Source of the DNA: Halobaculum limi
GTDB taxonomy: Archaea > Halobacteriota > Halobacteria > Halobacteriales > Haloferacaceae
Assembly (NCBI RefSeq): GCF_029490015.1
Contig: NZ_CP120468.1
Span: forward strand, 2,046,001 to 2,110,000
DNA: 64,000 bases
Direction of reading: 5' to 3'
Part shown: piece after piece, positions 34,145-43,071 of the stretch
Layout: each line of letters starts with the position of its first letter
Position numbering within the stretch: position 1 is the first letter of the stretch
The notes under the pieces: model-generated
Databases searched by the model: none
Seen by the model: the letters and a program-made list of their open reading frames with translations, nothing else
What the model was told of the DNA's origin: nothing
Made by a program: the position numbers and the translations under genes

Positions 34145-34366
34145 TTACCGCTTCGGCGAGAACTCCTCGAGCGTCCGCACGACGAACCACGTCAGCGCCG
34201 CGCCGATGACCAGCGACACGGCGACTGCTGCGACGACCTGCATCGGCGTCGGGTCGACCTGCAACGACACGAGGCCGCCCGAGAGTCCGATGAGCAGGAC
34301 CATCCCGATTTTCAGCCGACGGTTCGTCGCGTCGCGTTCCGCTTTCGTGATGCTCGGTCCGACCAT
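34145..34366 (-). CDS. Small two-helix membrane protein
   Basis: A 73-residue protein beginning MVGPSITKAERDATNRRLKIG, with two membrane helices at about 22-40 and 46-66 and a basic C-terminus. Its ATG overlaps the TGA of the NTF2-like gene as TGATG, so translation is coupled and the two are co-expressed. Family unknown. The start at 34366 is chosen because the upstream frame reads through the other gene as Arg-rich nonsense. Confidence 0.65.
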   Translation of the reverse strand: MVGPSITKAERDATNRRLKIGMVLLIGLSGGLVSLQVDPTPMQVVAAVAVSLVIGAALTWFVVRTLEEFSPKR

Positions 34367-34746
34367 CAGTCGTCTACCTCCGTCGCCGCAGAGACGTGCA
34401 ACCCGGCGAACGCCCACCCGTCGTCGGTCGGGAGGAGCGTTCCGCTCCAGCGTGTCTCGAACTCGCGGTCGGCGAACGCCTCGACGTCGTACCACGACAT
34501 CGTCACGCGGTCGGCGACGGCCGCACCGCCGTCGCGTTCGACAGTCTGGAGGTCGTGGCTCTCGACGTGCCAGTCTTCGGTCGTCCGGGTCTGTTCGCGA
34601 AGTCCGCGTGCGACCTCGGCGTAGCCCACGAGTCGCTCGCTGATGCCGACCTTCACCGTCGACGGCGACTCGACGAAGAACGGCGCGAGGGGGTCGCCCG
34701 CGCGGAGGGCGTCGTAGTACGCCCGGGTCGTCTCCTCGGGTGTCAT
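34366..34746 (-). CDS. NTF2/SnoaL-like domain protein
   Basis: A 126-residue cone-shaped NTF2-like domain: N-terminal helices (MTPEETTRAYYDALRAGDPLAPFF), then GYAEVARGLREQTR, and a beta-sheet half with VADRVTMSWYDVEAFADREFETRWSGTLLPTDDGWAFAGLHVS. It could bind a small ligand or act as an enzyme like ketosteroid isomerase, but no catalytic residues are evident. It is coupled (TGATG) to the small membrane protein downstream. Confidence 0.78.
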   Translation of the reverse strand: MTPEETTRAYYDALRAGDPLAPFFVESPSTVKVGISERLVGYAEVARGLREQTRTTEDWHVESHDLQTVERDGGAAVADRVTMSWYDVEAFADREFETRWSGTLLPTDDGWAFAGLHVSAATEVDD

Positions 34747-34866
34747 TGCTCAGTGGACGTGTTCGGGGTGCTTCAAATCCGCGCTCCGCAGGCGAGTCGC
34801 TACCAGCGTCTCACGACGAGTCTCTTCCGTCGATACCCGCAAGTGCCTCGCACCCGTAGAACGGGT

Positions 34867-35247
34867 ATGAGCTACCCGGTCACGTACTACTGCCCCGACT
34901 GCGGGACGGTCGTCGAACTCCAGCGAGACGCCTACCTCTCGGATAAGGCGGTCACTCCGTACCCGTTCGAGGGCTGGACGTACGCCAACCCGGATGAAGC
35001 GTTCGAGGACGGCGCGGCCGACGGCGTTCGGTTCGTCTGCGGGGAGTCGGTCGGTGCGGCGACGGCGACGGACGAGGGCTGTGGCGAGGCGTTCTATCTC
35101 TCGTTCCTTCGCTTCGAGAACGGCGAGGAGGTCGATCCGAGATACGCCGACACTGGCGGCGAGACGGTCGAACTCGCGGACGGGAGCAGTCCAGACTCGC
35201 CGCGCGGCCCCGATGGTCCCTCTGGACCGACGGGCGGCTTCTACTGA
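34867..35247 (+). CDS. Zinc-binding haloarchaeal protein of unknown function
   Basis: A 126-residue protein starting MSYPVTYYCPDCGTVVELQRD. CPDC and the later CGES...GCGEAF supply cysteines for one zinc site, around a compact domain up to about residue 90. The end is a Ser/Pro/Gly-rich flexible tail (SSPDSPRGPDGPSGPTGG). I do not recognise a functional family. It is divergent from the NTF2-like gene, 120 bases away, and convergent with rtcB. Confidence 0.75.
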   Translation: MSYPVTYYCPDCGTVVELQRDAYLSDKAVTPYPFEGWTYANPDEAFEDGAADGVRFVCGESVGAATATDEGCGEAFYLSFLRFENGEEVDPRYADTGGETVELADGSSPDSPRGPDGPSGPTGGFY

Positions 35248-35366
35248 CGCGCTCCGAGCCTTCTTGTCCGATAACGAGTCCAGCGACGCTGTGATCGATA
35301 CGATACCACGGCGTGCGCGCGGGTGCGCGATGCCACGCGCCGTGGAGCGGTCGGTGGCGTCGCCTG

Positions 35367-36890
35367 TCAGCCCTTGATGTTGCACACCGGGAAGGTGCGC
35401 GCGACTTTGTCGCCGATGCCGAGTGCGTCGCTCACGCGGACGACTTCGTCGACGTCCTTGTAGACGCCGGGAGCCTCCTCTGCGACGGTCGCGCCCGACT
35501 GTGCTTTCACGTAGATGTGCTGTTGGTCGCGGAGTTCGTCCTGCACCGTCTCGCCCCAGTACTCCTGTTTCGCGGCGGTGCGACTCATCGTCCGGCCAGC
35601 GCCGTGAGCGGTCGACCCGAACGTCTCCGCTAGCGACTCGTCGCCGCCGACGAGCACGTAACTGCCCGCACCCATACTGCCGGGGATGATGACTGGCTGT
35701 CCCACGTCGCGGTAGGCGGACGGCACTTCCTCGCGTCCAGCGGGGAACGCCCGCGTCGCACCCTTCCGATGGACGTACAGTTCGCGCTCCTCGTGGTCGA
35801 CGGCGTCTTCCTCGGCGACGGCGACGCCGTTGTCGTCGACGCCGACTTCGTGGACCTCCTTCTTCGCGATGTTGTGCGCCACGTCGTACAGCAGTTCCAT
35901 CCCCAACTCCTCGCTGTCGGCGCGGAACACCCGCTCGAAGACGCGGCGGGTTCGGTGAGTGATGAGTTGGCGATTCACCCACGCGAAGTTGATGGCCGCG
36001 CACATCGCGCCGTAGTACTCCTCGGCCAACTCCGAGCCAGCGGGCGCGGCCGCGAGTTCTTTGTCGGGGAGACGAGCGAGGAGGTCGCCGTGGCGCTTCT
36101 CGATCTTCCGGAGGTAGTCCGAACACACCTGGTGACCGAGACCGCGCGAGCCACAGTGGATCAGGACCACGATCTGGTCTTCTTCCAGACCGAACGACCC
36201 CGCCACGTCCTCGTCGAACACGTCGGTCACCCGCTGGACTTCGAGGAAGTGGTTGCCAGAGCCGAGGCTCCCGATCTGGTTCTTGCCGCGGTCTTTCGCC
36301 TTCTGTGAGACGTATTCGGGGCGCGCGTCTGGTCTGCGACCTTCGTCTTCACAGTGGGCGAGGTCGCTCTCGCGGGCGTACCCCTCGTCGAGTGCCCACT
36401 CCATCCCGCGTTCGAGGATGGCCTCGACGGTGTCGACGTTGTCCTCGACGACGCCGCCGCCGCCCAACCCCGAGGGGACGTTCGCGAACAGGCTGTCCAC
36501 GAGTTCTTCCTCCTTCCCCTGCAGGTCGTCGTAGGTGAGGTTCGTCCGGATCATCCGGACGCCGCAGTTGATGTCGTAGCCAACCGCACCCGGAGAGATG
36601 CAGCCGTCGGTCGTGTCGGTCGCGCCGACACCGCCGACCGGGAAGCCATACCCCTGGTGGCCGTCGGGCATACAGACGGCGTACTTCGTGATCCCCGGGA
36701 GATGTGTCGAGTTTCGCAGTTGCTGGAGCGTCTTGTCGTCGGCGATCTGTTCGAGTAAGGCGTCGCTCGCGAGCACTCGCGCGGGGGCGTTCATTTCGCC
36801 GGTCTGTGGAATCTCCCAGACGAACTTCCGCACCTTCCGGAGTTCGATCCCGTCGAACTCGCGCGTCTCGGGCGTCTCAGTCATACTCAT
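35367..36890 (-). CDS. rtcB: RNA-splicing ligase RtcB
   Basis: A 507-residue RtcB. Visible motifs: MPDGHQGYGFPVGGV with metal residues, ISPGAVGYDINCGVRM with the metal Cys, GSGNHFLEVQ, HCGSRGLGHQ, GSMGAGSYVL, and HGAGRTMSR holding the histidine that is guanylated; the end is DKVARTFPVCNIKG. It joins tRNA exons with 2',3'-cyclic phosphate and 5'-OH ends using GTP and manganese. Archease, its activator, lies two genes downstream in chromosome order (38.1 kb) on the same strand. A second ATG two codons in (36884) is an equal start. Confidence 0.96.
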   Translation of the reverse strand: MSMTETPETREFDGIELRKVRKFVWEIPQTGEMNAPARVLASDALLEQIADDKTLQQLRNSTHLPGITKYAVCMPDGHQGYGFPVGGVGATDTTDGCISPGAVGYDINCGVRMIRTNLTYDDLQGKEEELVDSLFANVPSGLGGGGVVEDNVDTVEAILERGMEWALDEGYARESDLAHCEDEGRRPDARPEYVSQKAKDRGKNQIGSLGSGNHFLEVQRVTDVFDEDVAGSFGLEEDQIVVLIHCGSRGLGHQVCSDYLRKIEKRHGDLLARLPDKELAAAPAGSELAEEYYGAMCAAINFAWVNRQLITHRTRRVFERVFRADSEELGMELLYDVAHNIAKKEVHEVGVDDNGVAVAEEDAVDHEERELYVHRKGATRAFPAGREEVPSAYRDVGQPVIIPGSMGAGSYVLVGGDESLAETFGSTAHGAGRTMSRTAAKQEYWGETVQDELRDQQHIYVKAQSGATVAEEAPGVYKDVDEVVRVSDALGIGDKVARTFPVCNIKG

Positions 36891-36919
36891 CAGTCGCCGT
36901 GGCTGACGGAATAGCGTTA

Positions 36920-38083
36920 CTACCGGTCGCCGTCACCTGCCTCCGTCTCGCCAGTCGCGACCGCGCGCACCGCGGTTCGCCCGGTCGTCGGCACGCCCAT
37001 CTGGTTGGGCGTCCGGAACACCGCGGAGTCGACCGCCAGCGGTCCCGCACCGGTGACCAACAGCGCCGATACCAGCCCGAACAGCGAGATGTGTGCCAAC
37101 ACCGGATCGTCGGCGAGTCCGAACAGCGTCGTGGTGAACACGACGAACGCCGCGGCGGACGAGGCGCGAGTGAAGAAGCCGATGATGAGCAACACGCCGA
37201 GGAACAGTTCGGTCGCCGCCGCGCCGAGCACCCACAACTCCGGCGGCACCGGCAACAGCGTCGACAGGCCGTACTGGTCGACGACGGCGAGCGCTCGGTT
37301 CGGTGCGAGAAGTTTCTCCGCGAGTGCGAGGTAGACGAACACGATGCCCATCCCCACCCGGATGACCGTCGGGACGAACGGGCGGTACGGGTCGATTCGT
37401 GCGGCCGCGGGGACCGCGATACGACGGTAGAAGGGGTCGACCTTCGAGTAGGCTGTCCGTCCGTTCGCGGCCATCTGCGCGATGACGTGGTCGGCGCTGG
37501 GCCGCCCCCCACCGACGAGGACGATAGCGAGCAGTCCGGCGGCGTACTCGAACGCGAAGAACACCTGCGGGTACACCGGAAGCAAGGCGAGATACACGAG
37601 CAACGTGACGGTGGCGACGAACCGCGTCGCGAGACCGAACAACAGCGCGAAGCCGACGGCGACACCGAACAGTCGGACCGGAATTGTCGTCGCCGTCGCC
37701 GGTAGCAACGGCGTGAACAGGTAGCCCGCGAACCCGGCGCCGACCATCGGGAGGCCGATGCTCAGTCTGAGCAGCCACGGGAGGAGGTCGACGTACTCTG
37801 CGAGCGCACGTCTGATCGCACGGCGGTCCTCGGGGAACGGACGGAGACGCAGATACGCTGCCATCGTCGCGATGATTGCGAGGCCGCCACCGCCGAGTGC
37901 GACGACGACGAGCGGATCCGAGAGCGCTCCGACCAGGAACGCCACCGGGTCACCACGCTCCCCACCGTCCGTGACGTACTCCACGTGCGCCGAGGCGACG
38001 GTCGTCGCCACGAGGACGAGGCCAACGAGGCTGACGAGGCCGCCCGCCAGCCGTGAACGGGCCGCTGAAAACGTCTCTCTCAT
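36920..38083 (-). CDS. DoxX-like multi-pass membrane protein
   Basis: A 387-residue membrane protein with about ten hydrophobic segments. The second half (from about 235, RVGMGIVFVYLALAEKLLAPN, ELFLGVLLIIGFFTRASSAAAF) has the DoxX pattern, and the first half looks like a diverged copy (LLRLSIGLPMVGAGFAGYLF). A signal-like N-terminus is followed by an external loop with HVEYVTDGG. DoxX family proteins are linked to quinone or thiosulfate redox in membranes, function often unknown. It is placed between archease and rtcB on the same strand. Confidence 0.82.
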   Translation of the reverse strand: MRETFSAARSRLAGGLVSLVGLVLVATTVASAHVEYVTDGGERGDPVAFLVGALSDPLVVVALGGGGLAIIATMAAYLRLRPFPEDRRAIRRALAEYVDLLPWLLRLSIGLPMVGAGFAGYLFTPLLPATATTIPVRLFGVAVGFALLFGLATRFVATVTLLVYLALLPVYPQVFFAFEYAAGLLAIVLVGGGRPSADHVIAQMAANGRTAYSKVDPFYRRIAVPAAARIDPYRPFVPTVIRVGMGIVFVYLALAEKLLAPNRALAVVDQYGLSTLLPVPPELWVLGAAATELFLGVLLIIGFFTRASSAAAFVVFTTTLFGLADDPVLAHISLFGLVSALLVTGAGPLAVDSAVFRTPNQMGVPTTGRTAVRAVATGETEAGDGDR

Positions 38084-38128
38084 TGGTCCTCCCTTCGCGC
38101 GCGCGACGTAAGTGCCGTGCGGCTACGG

Positions 38129-38635
38129 TCACACGTCGAAGACGACGTACGCACGCCATCCGTCGGCCGTCTCCCGGAGGTCCATCTCGGAGTACGTCAC
38201 CGCCTTCACGTCGCGGGCGACCACGTCCGAGAGCGGGACGCCGCGGGCGGACGCCTCGACCACCCACTCGCCGTCCGCCTCGCGAACGGTCGCGCGGTGG
38301 TCGACCGGGAGGACGAGGCGCACGTCTCGCTCGTAGATACACTCGTCGAGGTAGTCGAACAGCGCCGCCTCGGGCGACTCCGAGCGAGTCGTGATTGGGA
38401 ATCGCGTCCCCGCTCCCGGAATCTCGTCACACATCGCCGCCGTGAGGCCGTTCGCGACGGCGGCGAAAACACCACCCATCGAGTCGCCAGTCGCCGCCAC
38501 CGCCACGTCGGCGGTGTGTTCGCGGAGTTCGAACGTCCCCGCGGCGTCGCCGACGACTTCGGCGTCGTCACTCGCAATCGCATCGCCGGTTCCTCGACGG
38601 TCGGCTTCCGCTGGGGTGTCTCCGTCGTCTCCCAC
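38129..38635 (-). CDS. Archease, RtcB activator
   Basis: A 168-residue archease. The core begins with FELREHTADVAVAATG (about 35-50), continues with LFDYLDECIYERD and ends DVKAVTYSEMDLRETADGWRAYVVFDV. It speeds the guanylation step of RtcB and widens its NTP use. The first 34 residues are a variable, Asp-rich extension. The segment usually read KAVTYH in relatives is KAVTYS here, as far as I remember the family. It is on the same strand as rtcB with only the DoxX gene between them. Confidence 0.9.
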   Translation of the reverse strand: MGDDGDTPAEADRRGTGDAIASDDAEVVGDAAGTFELREHTADVAVAATGDSMGGVFAAVANGLTAAMCDEIPGAGTRFPITTRSESPEAALFDYLDECIYERDVRLVLPVDHRATVREADGEWVVEASARGVPLSDVVARDVKAVTYSEMDLRETADGWRAYVVFDV

Positions 38636-38671
38636 GGTCTCACCCGTGACTACGCTGTCCGGTGTGTTAAC

Positions 38672-39979
38672 CTACTCGTCGTCGTCCGACAGGTCGCCTT
38701 CGCCACGCACTTGCGCCGGGCGGCGCTCGGTGTCGTCTCGCTGTTCGGGTGGTCGGTCCCCGGCTTCTGCCGGTCGCGTGGACTCGGACTCGCGGTGGTC
38801 GGCGTCGCGGTCGGCGGCCACTTCCGGACGTGTCGAACTGTCCGACCGCTGGCCGGTCGGCCGGTCGGCTTTCTCTGCCGGTCGGGTCTCGGCCCGTTCG
38901 CGGTTCTCGGCGTCGCGGTCGGCCTCCGCCGCGGGCCGCTGGTCGGTCGACTCGGATTCGACCCGGTATCGCCCCGCCTCTCGCGCCGGCGTCGTCGTCA
39001 CTTCCTCGCCACTGTAGAGCGAATCTGGCTGTCGTTGCTCGTCGATGAACGCGTCGTCCGGGAGGTCCTCACGCTGTGCGCGCGTCCGTCTCGCGATGTC
39101 GGTGGGCGTCGACGACCGCGACGGGTCCACCTGTCGGTCCCACGTCTCGTTGCGGTCGGTGTCGACGTCTTCGTTCCTGCGTACGTCGGGCGAGTCGGCG
39201 CTGGGGTCCAACTGCTGGTCTGCGTGTTCGACACCCGCAAGCGACCGGAGTTTCTCCTCGGAGAGCCCGGAATCGCCCGTCGAGGACCCGCCACCGACGG
39301 CGACGCCGCTGGTCACGACCGCTCGAATCCCTTCTTCGACGGTCATGTCCACGTCCATCACCTTCTCTGCGGGCATGTGGACCAGATGCCCGCCCATCAC
39401 GGGGTTGGGTGCGAGCGGGAGAAACAGCGTCAGCATCCGCTCGTGGCCTGTGGGCGACCGCAACGGGTCGGGCGTCTCGGTGGTGACGAACCCGAGTGTG
39501 TACGCGCCCTCGTGTGGAAACTCGACGAGTTTCACCTCGCGGAAGTTCTGCGTGTCCTCTTCGAGCATCACGTCCGACATCTGCCGGAACGACTCGTAGA
39601 CGGAGCCAATCCCGGGGACGTGCGCCATCGCGGCGTCGAAGTAGTCGACCGCAGACGCGCCGAGGCGGGTGGTGTTGATGAACAGCCCCATCGTCACGAT
39701 GACGGACACCAACACGAGCGGCGTGAACAGTTCGATGAGCGCCTCCTTGTCCAACACGACTGGGCCGACCGGCGTCGGGACGGTGAACATCGCCTCCGGG
39801 CCGACGTTCAACACGAGCGTCGAGAAGAGGTCGAGATACTGATAGACGTACTGTCCCGCGACAGCGAGGACGATGAGCGACACCAGCAACGGGACGACGA
39901 CGGCGACGCCAGTCACGAACGCGGTCCGAAAGATATCGACGACCGACCCACCGAGTCTTCGCGGGGACCACTCCGACAT
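38672..39979 (-). CDS. DUF502 membrane protein with long charged C-terminal tail
   Basis: A 435-residue protein. The first 235 residues are the DUF502 domain with two N-terminal membrane spans (FRTAFVTGVAVVVPLLVSLIVLAV and a second near 85-105), then IPGIGSVYESFRQMSDVM-like sequence and PNPVMGGHLVHMP. The last 200 residues are a disordered Arg/Asp/Glu/Pro tail that contains a two-copy repeat of about 36 residues. DUF502 proteins are membrane scaffolds of unknown role. It precedes archease on the same strand with a 36-base gap. An alternative ATG is at 39988. Confidence 0.85.
   Translation of the reverse strand: MSEWSPRRLGGSVVDIFRTAFVTGVAVVVPLLVSLIVLAVAGQYVYQYLDLFSTLVLNVGPEAMFTVPTPVGPVVLDKEALIELFTPLVLVSVIVTMGLFINTTRLGASAVDYFDAAMAHVPGIGSVYESFRQMSDVMLEEDTQNFREVKLVEFPHEGAYTLGFVTTETPDPLRSPTGHERMLTLFLPLAPNPVMGGHLVHMPAEKVMDVDMTVEEGIRAVVTSGVAVGGGSSTGDSGLSEEKLRSLAGVEHADQQLDPSADSPDVRRNEDVDTDRNETWDRQVDPSRSSTPTDIARRTRAQREDLPDDAFIDEQRQPDSLYSGEEVTTTPAREAGRYRVESESTDQRPAAEADRDAENRERAETRPAEKADRPTGQRSDSSTRPEVAADRDADHRESESTRPAEAGDRPPEQRDDTERRPAQVRGEGDLSDDDE
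38738..38953 (-). repeat. Two tandem copies of a 108-base coding repeat
   Basis: The tail of the DUF502 gene encodes two consecutive 36-residue units. Each has the order RP-x3-ADRDA-x2-RE-x4-TRPAE-x2-DRP-x2-QR. The copies differ at about a third of positions, so the duplication is not recent or is kept by composition only. Confidence 0.6.
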
Positions 39980-40111
39980 TGCTCGCATTCACGAACGACT
40001 GGTGGAAAACGGTGTTGCCCACGCCTGTCCTCCCGCAGCGCCAGACCCCTCTCGCGCGACAGTCGCCACCGACGACGGAATTAAATGCACGTCTGGAGTA
40101 TCTGGTTTGTC

Positions 40112-40585
40112 GTGAGCGTCAACGTCGAGAAACGAGTCGACCCGCCGGGGGACTCCACCCACGCGGAGACCGCGTGGACGCTGAAAGAGGAGATCCGGAT
40201 GAGCGAGGGCGTGTTGAAACAGCGCCGTGGCTTCTTTCTCGACGCCTACCGCCGTGCGAACTGCCACCTGTTGTACGAGGACGACGACCTCGTCGGCTTC
40301 GCCTCCGCTCGGCGCGACGGCTACATCCTGTTTCTGGCCGTCGCACCCAGCGCCCGCGGTCGTGGCTACGGCGAACGACTCGTCGCAGAGGTCGCCGACG
40401 AGAACCGCTCGGTGTCGTGTCACGCCCGAACCACCAACGACGCGGCGCTCGACTTCTACCGACACATCGGCTTCAGCACCGTGCGTCGGATCGAGAACTA
40501 CTACGAAGACGGCGGCGACGCCTACTACTTGAAACTCGGTGACGACGCCTCCCTCACCGACCGCCTCTCGAAGTTCCTGCGCTGA
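40112..40585 (+). CDS. GNAT-family N-acetyltransferase (RimI-like)
   Basis: About 157 residues of a GNAT fold with the acetyl-CoA motif FLAVAPSARGRGYGERLVAEV and DAALDFYRHIGFSTVRRIENYY, close to RimI/ArdI-type protein N-terminal acetyltransferases. The GTG at 40112 is preferred. An ATG at 40085 lies on top of the predicted TATA box (GAATTAAATG, 40078-40087), and initiation at GTG 40112 would fit a leaderless transcript. The target could be ribosomal or other protein N-termini, but it is not readable from sequence. Confidence 0.82.
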   Translation: MSVNVEKRVDPPGDSTHAETAWTLKEEIRMSEGVLKQRRGFFLDAYRRANCHLLYEDDDLVGFASARRDGYILFLAVAPSARGRGYGERLVAEVADENRSVSCHARTTNDAALDFYRHIGFSTVRRIENYYEDGGDAYYLKLGDDASLTDRLSKFLR

Positions 40586-40656
40586 CCAGCGGTACTCGAC
40601 ACGGACGCCGCGCGCGTCGCTTCGGCAGCGGTTTGTACCTCCGTGAACTACTCCCT

Positions 40657-40810
40657 GTGCGTGCCTTCAGTCCCCGCCCCAGTAGACCCGCTAGGGTGCG
40701 ATGACGGTGCGGAGAACCCGGGCACGCGACACAGGCCCGCCGCGAGCCTATCGCGGTCGCCCGGCACGAGGGTTTACCGGCCGACGCGGCACGCCGCCTC
40801 GGGATGACGC
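40657..40810 (+). ncRNA. Possible structured RNA, H/ACA-like features (unassigned)
   Basis: The 340-base gap 40586-40925 holds no convincing protein gene, but several strong hairpins. GCGTGCC (40659-40665) pairs with GGCACGC (40721-40727), followed one base later by ACA (40729-40731). Inside are a possible k-turn-like GATGA...GGAGA and a GGGT/ACCC stem. Downstream, CCGCGA-GCCTA-TCGCGG (40740-40756) is a perfect hairpin, and CGAGG...CCTCG encloses GCGG-CACG-CCGC. A weak promoter GGTTTGTACC lies at 40630-40639. H/ACA guide RNA is one reading. It does not carry RNase P or tRNA signatures. Confidence 0.3.
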
Positions 40811-40925
40811 CGGCTCGTTAGTGTTCCGGGCGACATTCTGATTCGACGAGCTGTTGCTGTCCTCCAGTTTCACAACGTCAGTGATTGGTTCACCACGTCT
40901 CGACGTCGACACCGAGGCGCTCGAA

Positions 40926-42536
40926 TCAGTCGTCGGTCGGTGCGGCCTCTCGAGGTTCGTCGGTCGACTTCGGGTCGATCCCGCGGCGGTTCGCGTCGAG
41001 TTCCGAGAGGCCGTAGACGAGTCCGACCAGGGAGACGCCGCCGACCGCGAGCAGGACGACCGGTGTGATACGGGTGTACCCCCACACGAGCATCAGTACG
41101 ATCGCCACGAGGACGACCGTCGCTGCGTAGTAGAACTGCGTACGGACGTGGTCGATGAGGTCGGCACCGGTGAACGTCGACGACAGCACTGTCGTGTCGG
41201 AGATGGGGGAGGAGTGGTCGCCGAAGATCGCTCCCGAGAACACCATCCCGACGATGGCCGCGACCATGGTGTGGCTACCGGTGAGGTCCCAGGCCACTGG
41301 AACAGCGATCGGGGTGACGATGGCCATGGTCCCCCAGGAACTCCCCGTGGAGAAGGCGATGAACGCGGCCGTAATCAGCACCGCGACGGGCAGGATCTCA
41401 GGCGAGAGGAACTGTCCGACGAGCGCCGCGATGTACGCGCCCGTGCCCAGTCCACCGTCCTCGACCGGCGCGACGACGTTGCCGATGCTCCACGCGAGGA
41501 CTAGAATCGTCACTGCTGTCAACATAATACCGAACCCGTCGATGGTCGTGTCGACGCTCTCGCTCAGCGACAGCAGGTTGTACACGTATCCGAGCACGTA
41601 GGTCGAGACGACCATCGCGAAGGAGCCGAATATCAACGCCACCGCGTAGTCGGCACCCGTGACCATATCGTACAGCGACGCCTCCGGTTCGTAGCCGGTG
41701 TACAGCGCCGAACCGATGGTGACGGCGATGAGCACGACGATGGGCAAGAAGAACGATATCAGTCGTGGGTCGTCGATGTTTGGCGTCCCAAGTTCGGATT
41801 CGACGTCCTGCATCGGTCGGGCGTCGTCGCGGGTCACCTTGCCGGTTCTGGCGGCGCGGTGTTCGGCGGTGAGCATCTCGCCGAAGTCCCGCTGGGTGAG
41901 CACGATGATACCGACCATCACGATAGCCAGAATCGCGTACATATTGTAGGGGATCGACTGCAAGAAGATCCCGAAGGAGTCGGGAATCTCACTCTCGGCC
42001 AGGTTCGTCGCCCCGTAGCCCGACTCGATCATCGACAGTTGGAACGCGACCCACGAGGAGATCGCCAGCGTCGCGACCGGCGCGGCCGTCGAGTCCACCA
42101 GGTACGAGAGTTTCTCCCGTGAGATGTGCAGATGGTCCGAGACGTCTTTCATCGTACTCCCGACGACGGCCGTGTTTGCGTAGTCGTCGAAGAACAGCGC
42201 GACCCCGAGTATCCACGCCGCGACGCCGGCCTTGCGTTTCGTGTCGATGCGTTCGATCGCGAAGTCCCGGACAGCGTGCGAGCCACCTAGCCGCCAGATC
42301 ATCGCGACAGCCGACCCAAGCAACAGCGTGAAGATGATTATCTGGGCGTGAAAGACGCTCTCGCCGACCGCCGCTGCGATCCAGTCGAACGTCTGTCCAA
42401 GCCCGACGCCACCGGTGAGGATGACACCCCCGGCCCAGACGCCGACGAACAGCGAGAGGACCGCTTTTCGAGTGGCGATCGCGAGGACGATGGCCAGCAA
42501 CGGCGGGATGAGCGATAGTGCCCCGAACTCTGTCAT
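40926..42536 (-). CDS. nhaC: Na+/H+ antiporter, NhaC family
   Basis: A 536-residue transporter with about twelve membrane helices, starting MTEFGALSLIPPLLAIVLAI. The NhaC signature regions are VALFFDDYANTAVVGSTMKDV (about 112-132), TGSSWGTMAIVTPIAVPVA, and VFSGAIFGDHSSPISDTTVLSS. It exports sodium in exchange for protons, which fits the high-salt lifestyle. The ATG at 42536 has an AT-rich TATTTATATGAT promoter about 25-35 bases upstream. The stress-protein gene is divergent across a 112-base shared promoter region. Confidence 0.93.
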   Translation of the reverse strand: MTEFGALSLIPPLLAIVLAIATRKAVLSLFVGVWAGGVILTGGVGLGQTFDWIAAAVGESVFHAQIIIFTLLLGSAVAMIWRLGGSHAVRDFAIERIDTKRKAGVAAWILGVALFFDDYANTAVVGSTMKDVSDHLHISREKLSYLVDSTAAPVATLAISSWVAFQLSMIESGYGATNLAESEIPDSFGIFLQSIPYNMYAILAIVMVGIIVLTQRDFGEMLTAEHRAARTGKVTRDDARPMQDVESELGTPNIDDPRLISFFLPIVVLIAVTIGSALYTGYEPEASLYDMVTGADYAVALIFGSFAMVVSTYVLGYVYNLLSLSESVDTTIDGFGIMLTAVTILVLAWSIGNVVAPVEDGGLGTGAYIAALVGQFLSPEILPVAVLITAAFIAFSTGSSWGTMAIVTPIAVPVAWDLTGSHTMVAAIVGMVFSGAIFGDHSSPISDTTVLSSTFTGADLIDHVRTQFYYAATVVLVAIVLMLVWGYTRITPVVLLAVGGVSLVGLVYGLSELDANRRGIDPKSTDEPREAAPTDD

Positions 42537-42648
42537 ATGTGCACACACTACACGAAATCATATAAATACCATCCAGCACTTTGACAGCTTTATAACTGCC
42601 ACCAACAGTCGAACCTCAATTTAATGCGCTGGCTCGCGAAGGTGAGCT

Positions 42649-43071
42649 ATGACGAACGTTCTGGTACCGTTCGACGGTTCGAAGCTCGCAGTCCAGGCCC
42701 TCCGGTTCGCCTACGAGCACTTCCCGGAGGCGGAGGTGACGGCGCTGTTCGTCGTCGACACGAGTGTCACGTACCAGCCCGAAAAGTACGTGGGTGTGAA
42801 ACTCGGTGAGATCTACGAGCAGCGAAAGACGGAGGGCGAGGCGATCCTTGAGGAGGCTGAGACGGTCGCTGCGGAGTTCGACGCGCCGCTGACGACGGCG
42901 ATCGAGCAAGGCCGACCGTGGCAAGAGATCCTCGACTACGTCGACGATCACGACGTCGATCACGTCGTTCTCGGGAGTCACAGCCGCGATATACTCGAGC
43001 GGTTCTTCGTCGGAAGCGTCGCCGAACGCGTCGTCGATCGGATTCCGGTCCCAGTCACCCTCATCCGGTAA
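42649..43071 (+). CDS. Universal stress protein, UspA family
   Basis: A 140-residue UspA domain starting MTNVLVPFDGSKLAVQAL and ending with GSHSRDILERFFVGSVAERVVDRIPVPVTLIR. The Gly/Ser ATP loop is complete. It is divergent from nhaC, so the two may respond to a common salt or pH signal, as UspA proteins are often found beside ion transporters. That coupling is inference from position only. Confidence 0.93.
   Translation: MTNVLVPFDGSKLAVQALRFAYEHFPEAEVTALFVVDTSVTYQPEKYVGVKLGEIYEQRKTEGEAILEEAETVAAEFDAPLTTAIEQGRPWQEILDYVDDHDVDHVVLGSHSRDILERFFVGSVAERVVDRIPVPVTLIR

Noticed and set aside
40586..40925. RNase P RNA in the structured gap
   Set aside because: The universal GAGGAAAGTCC and the matching downstream conserved block are not present on either strand.
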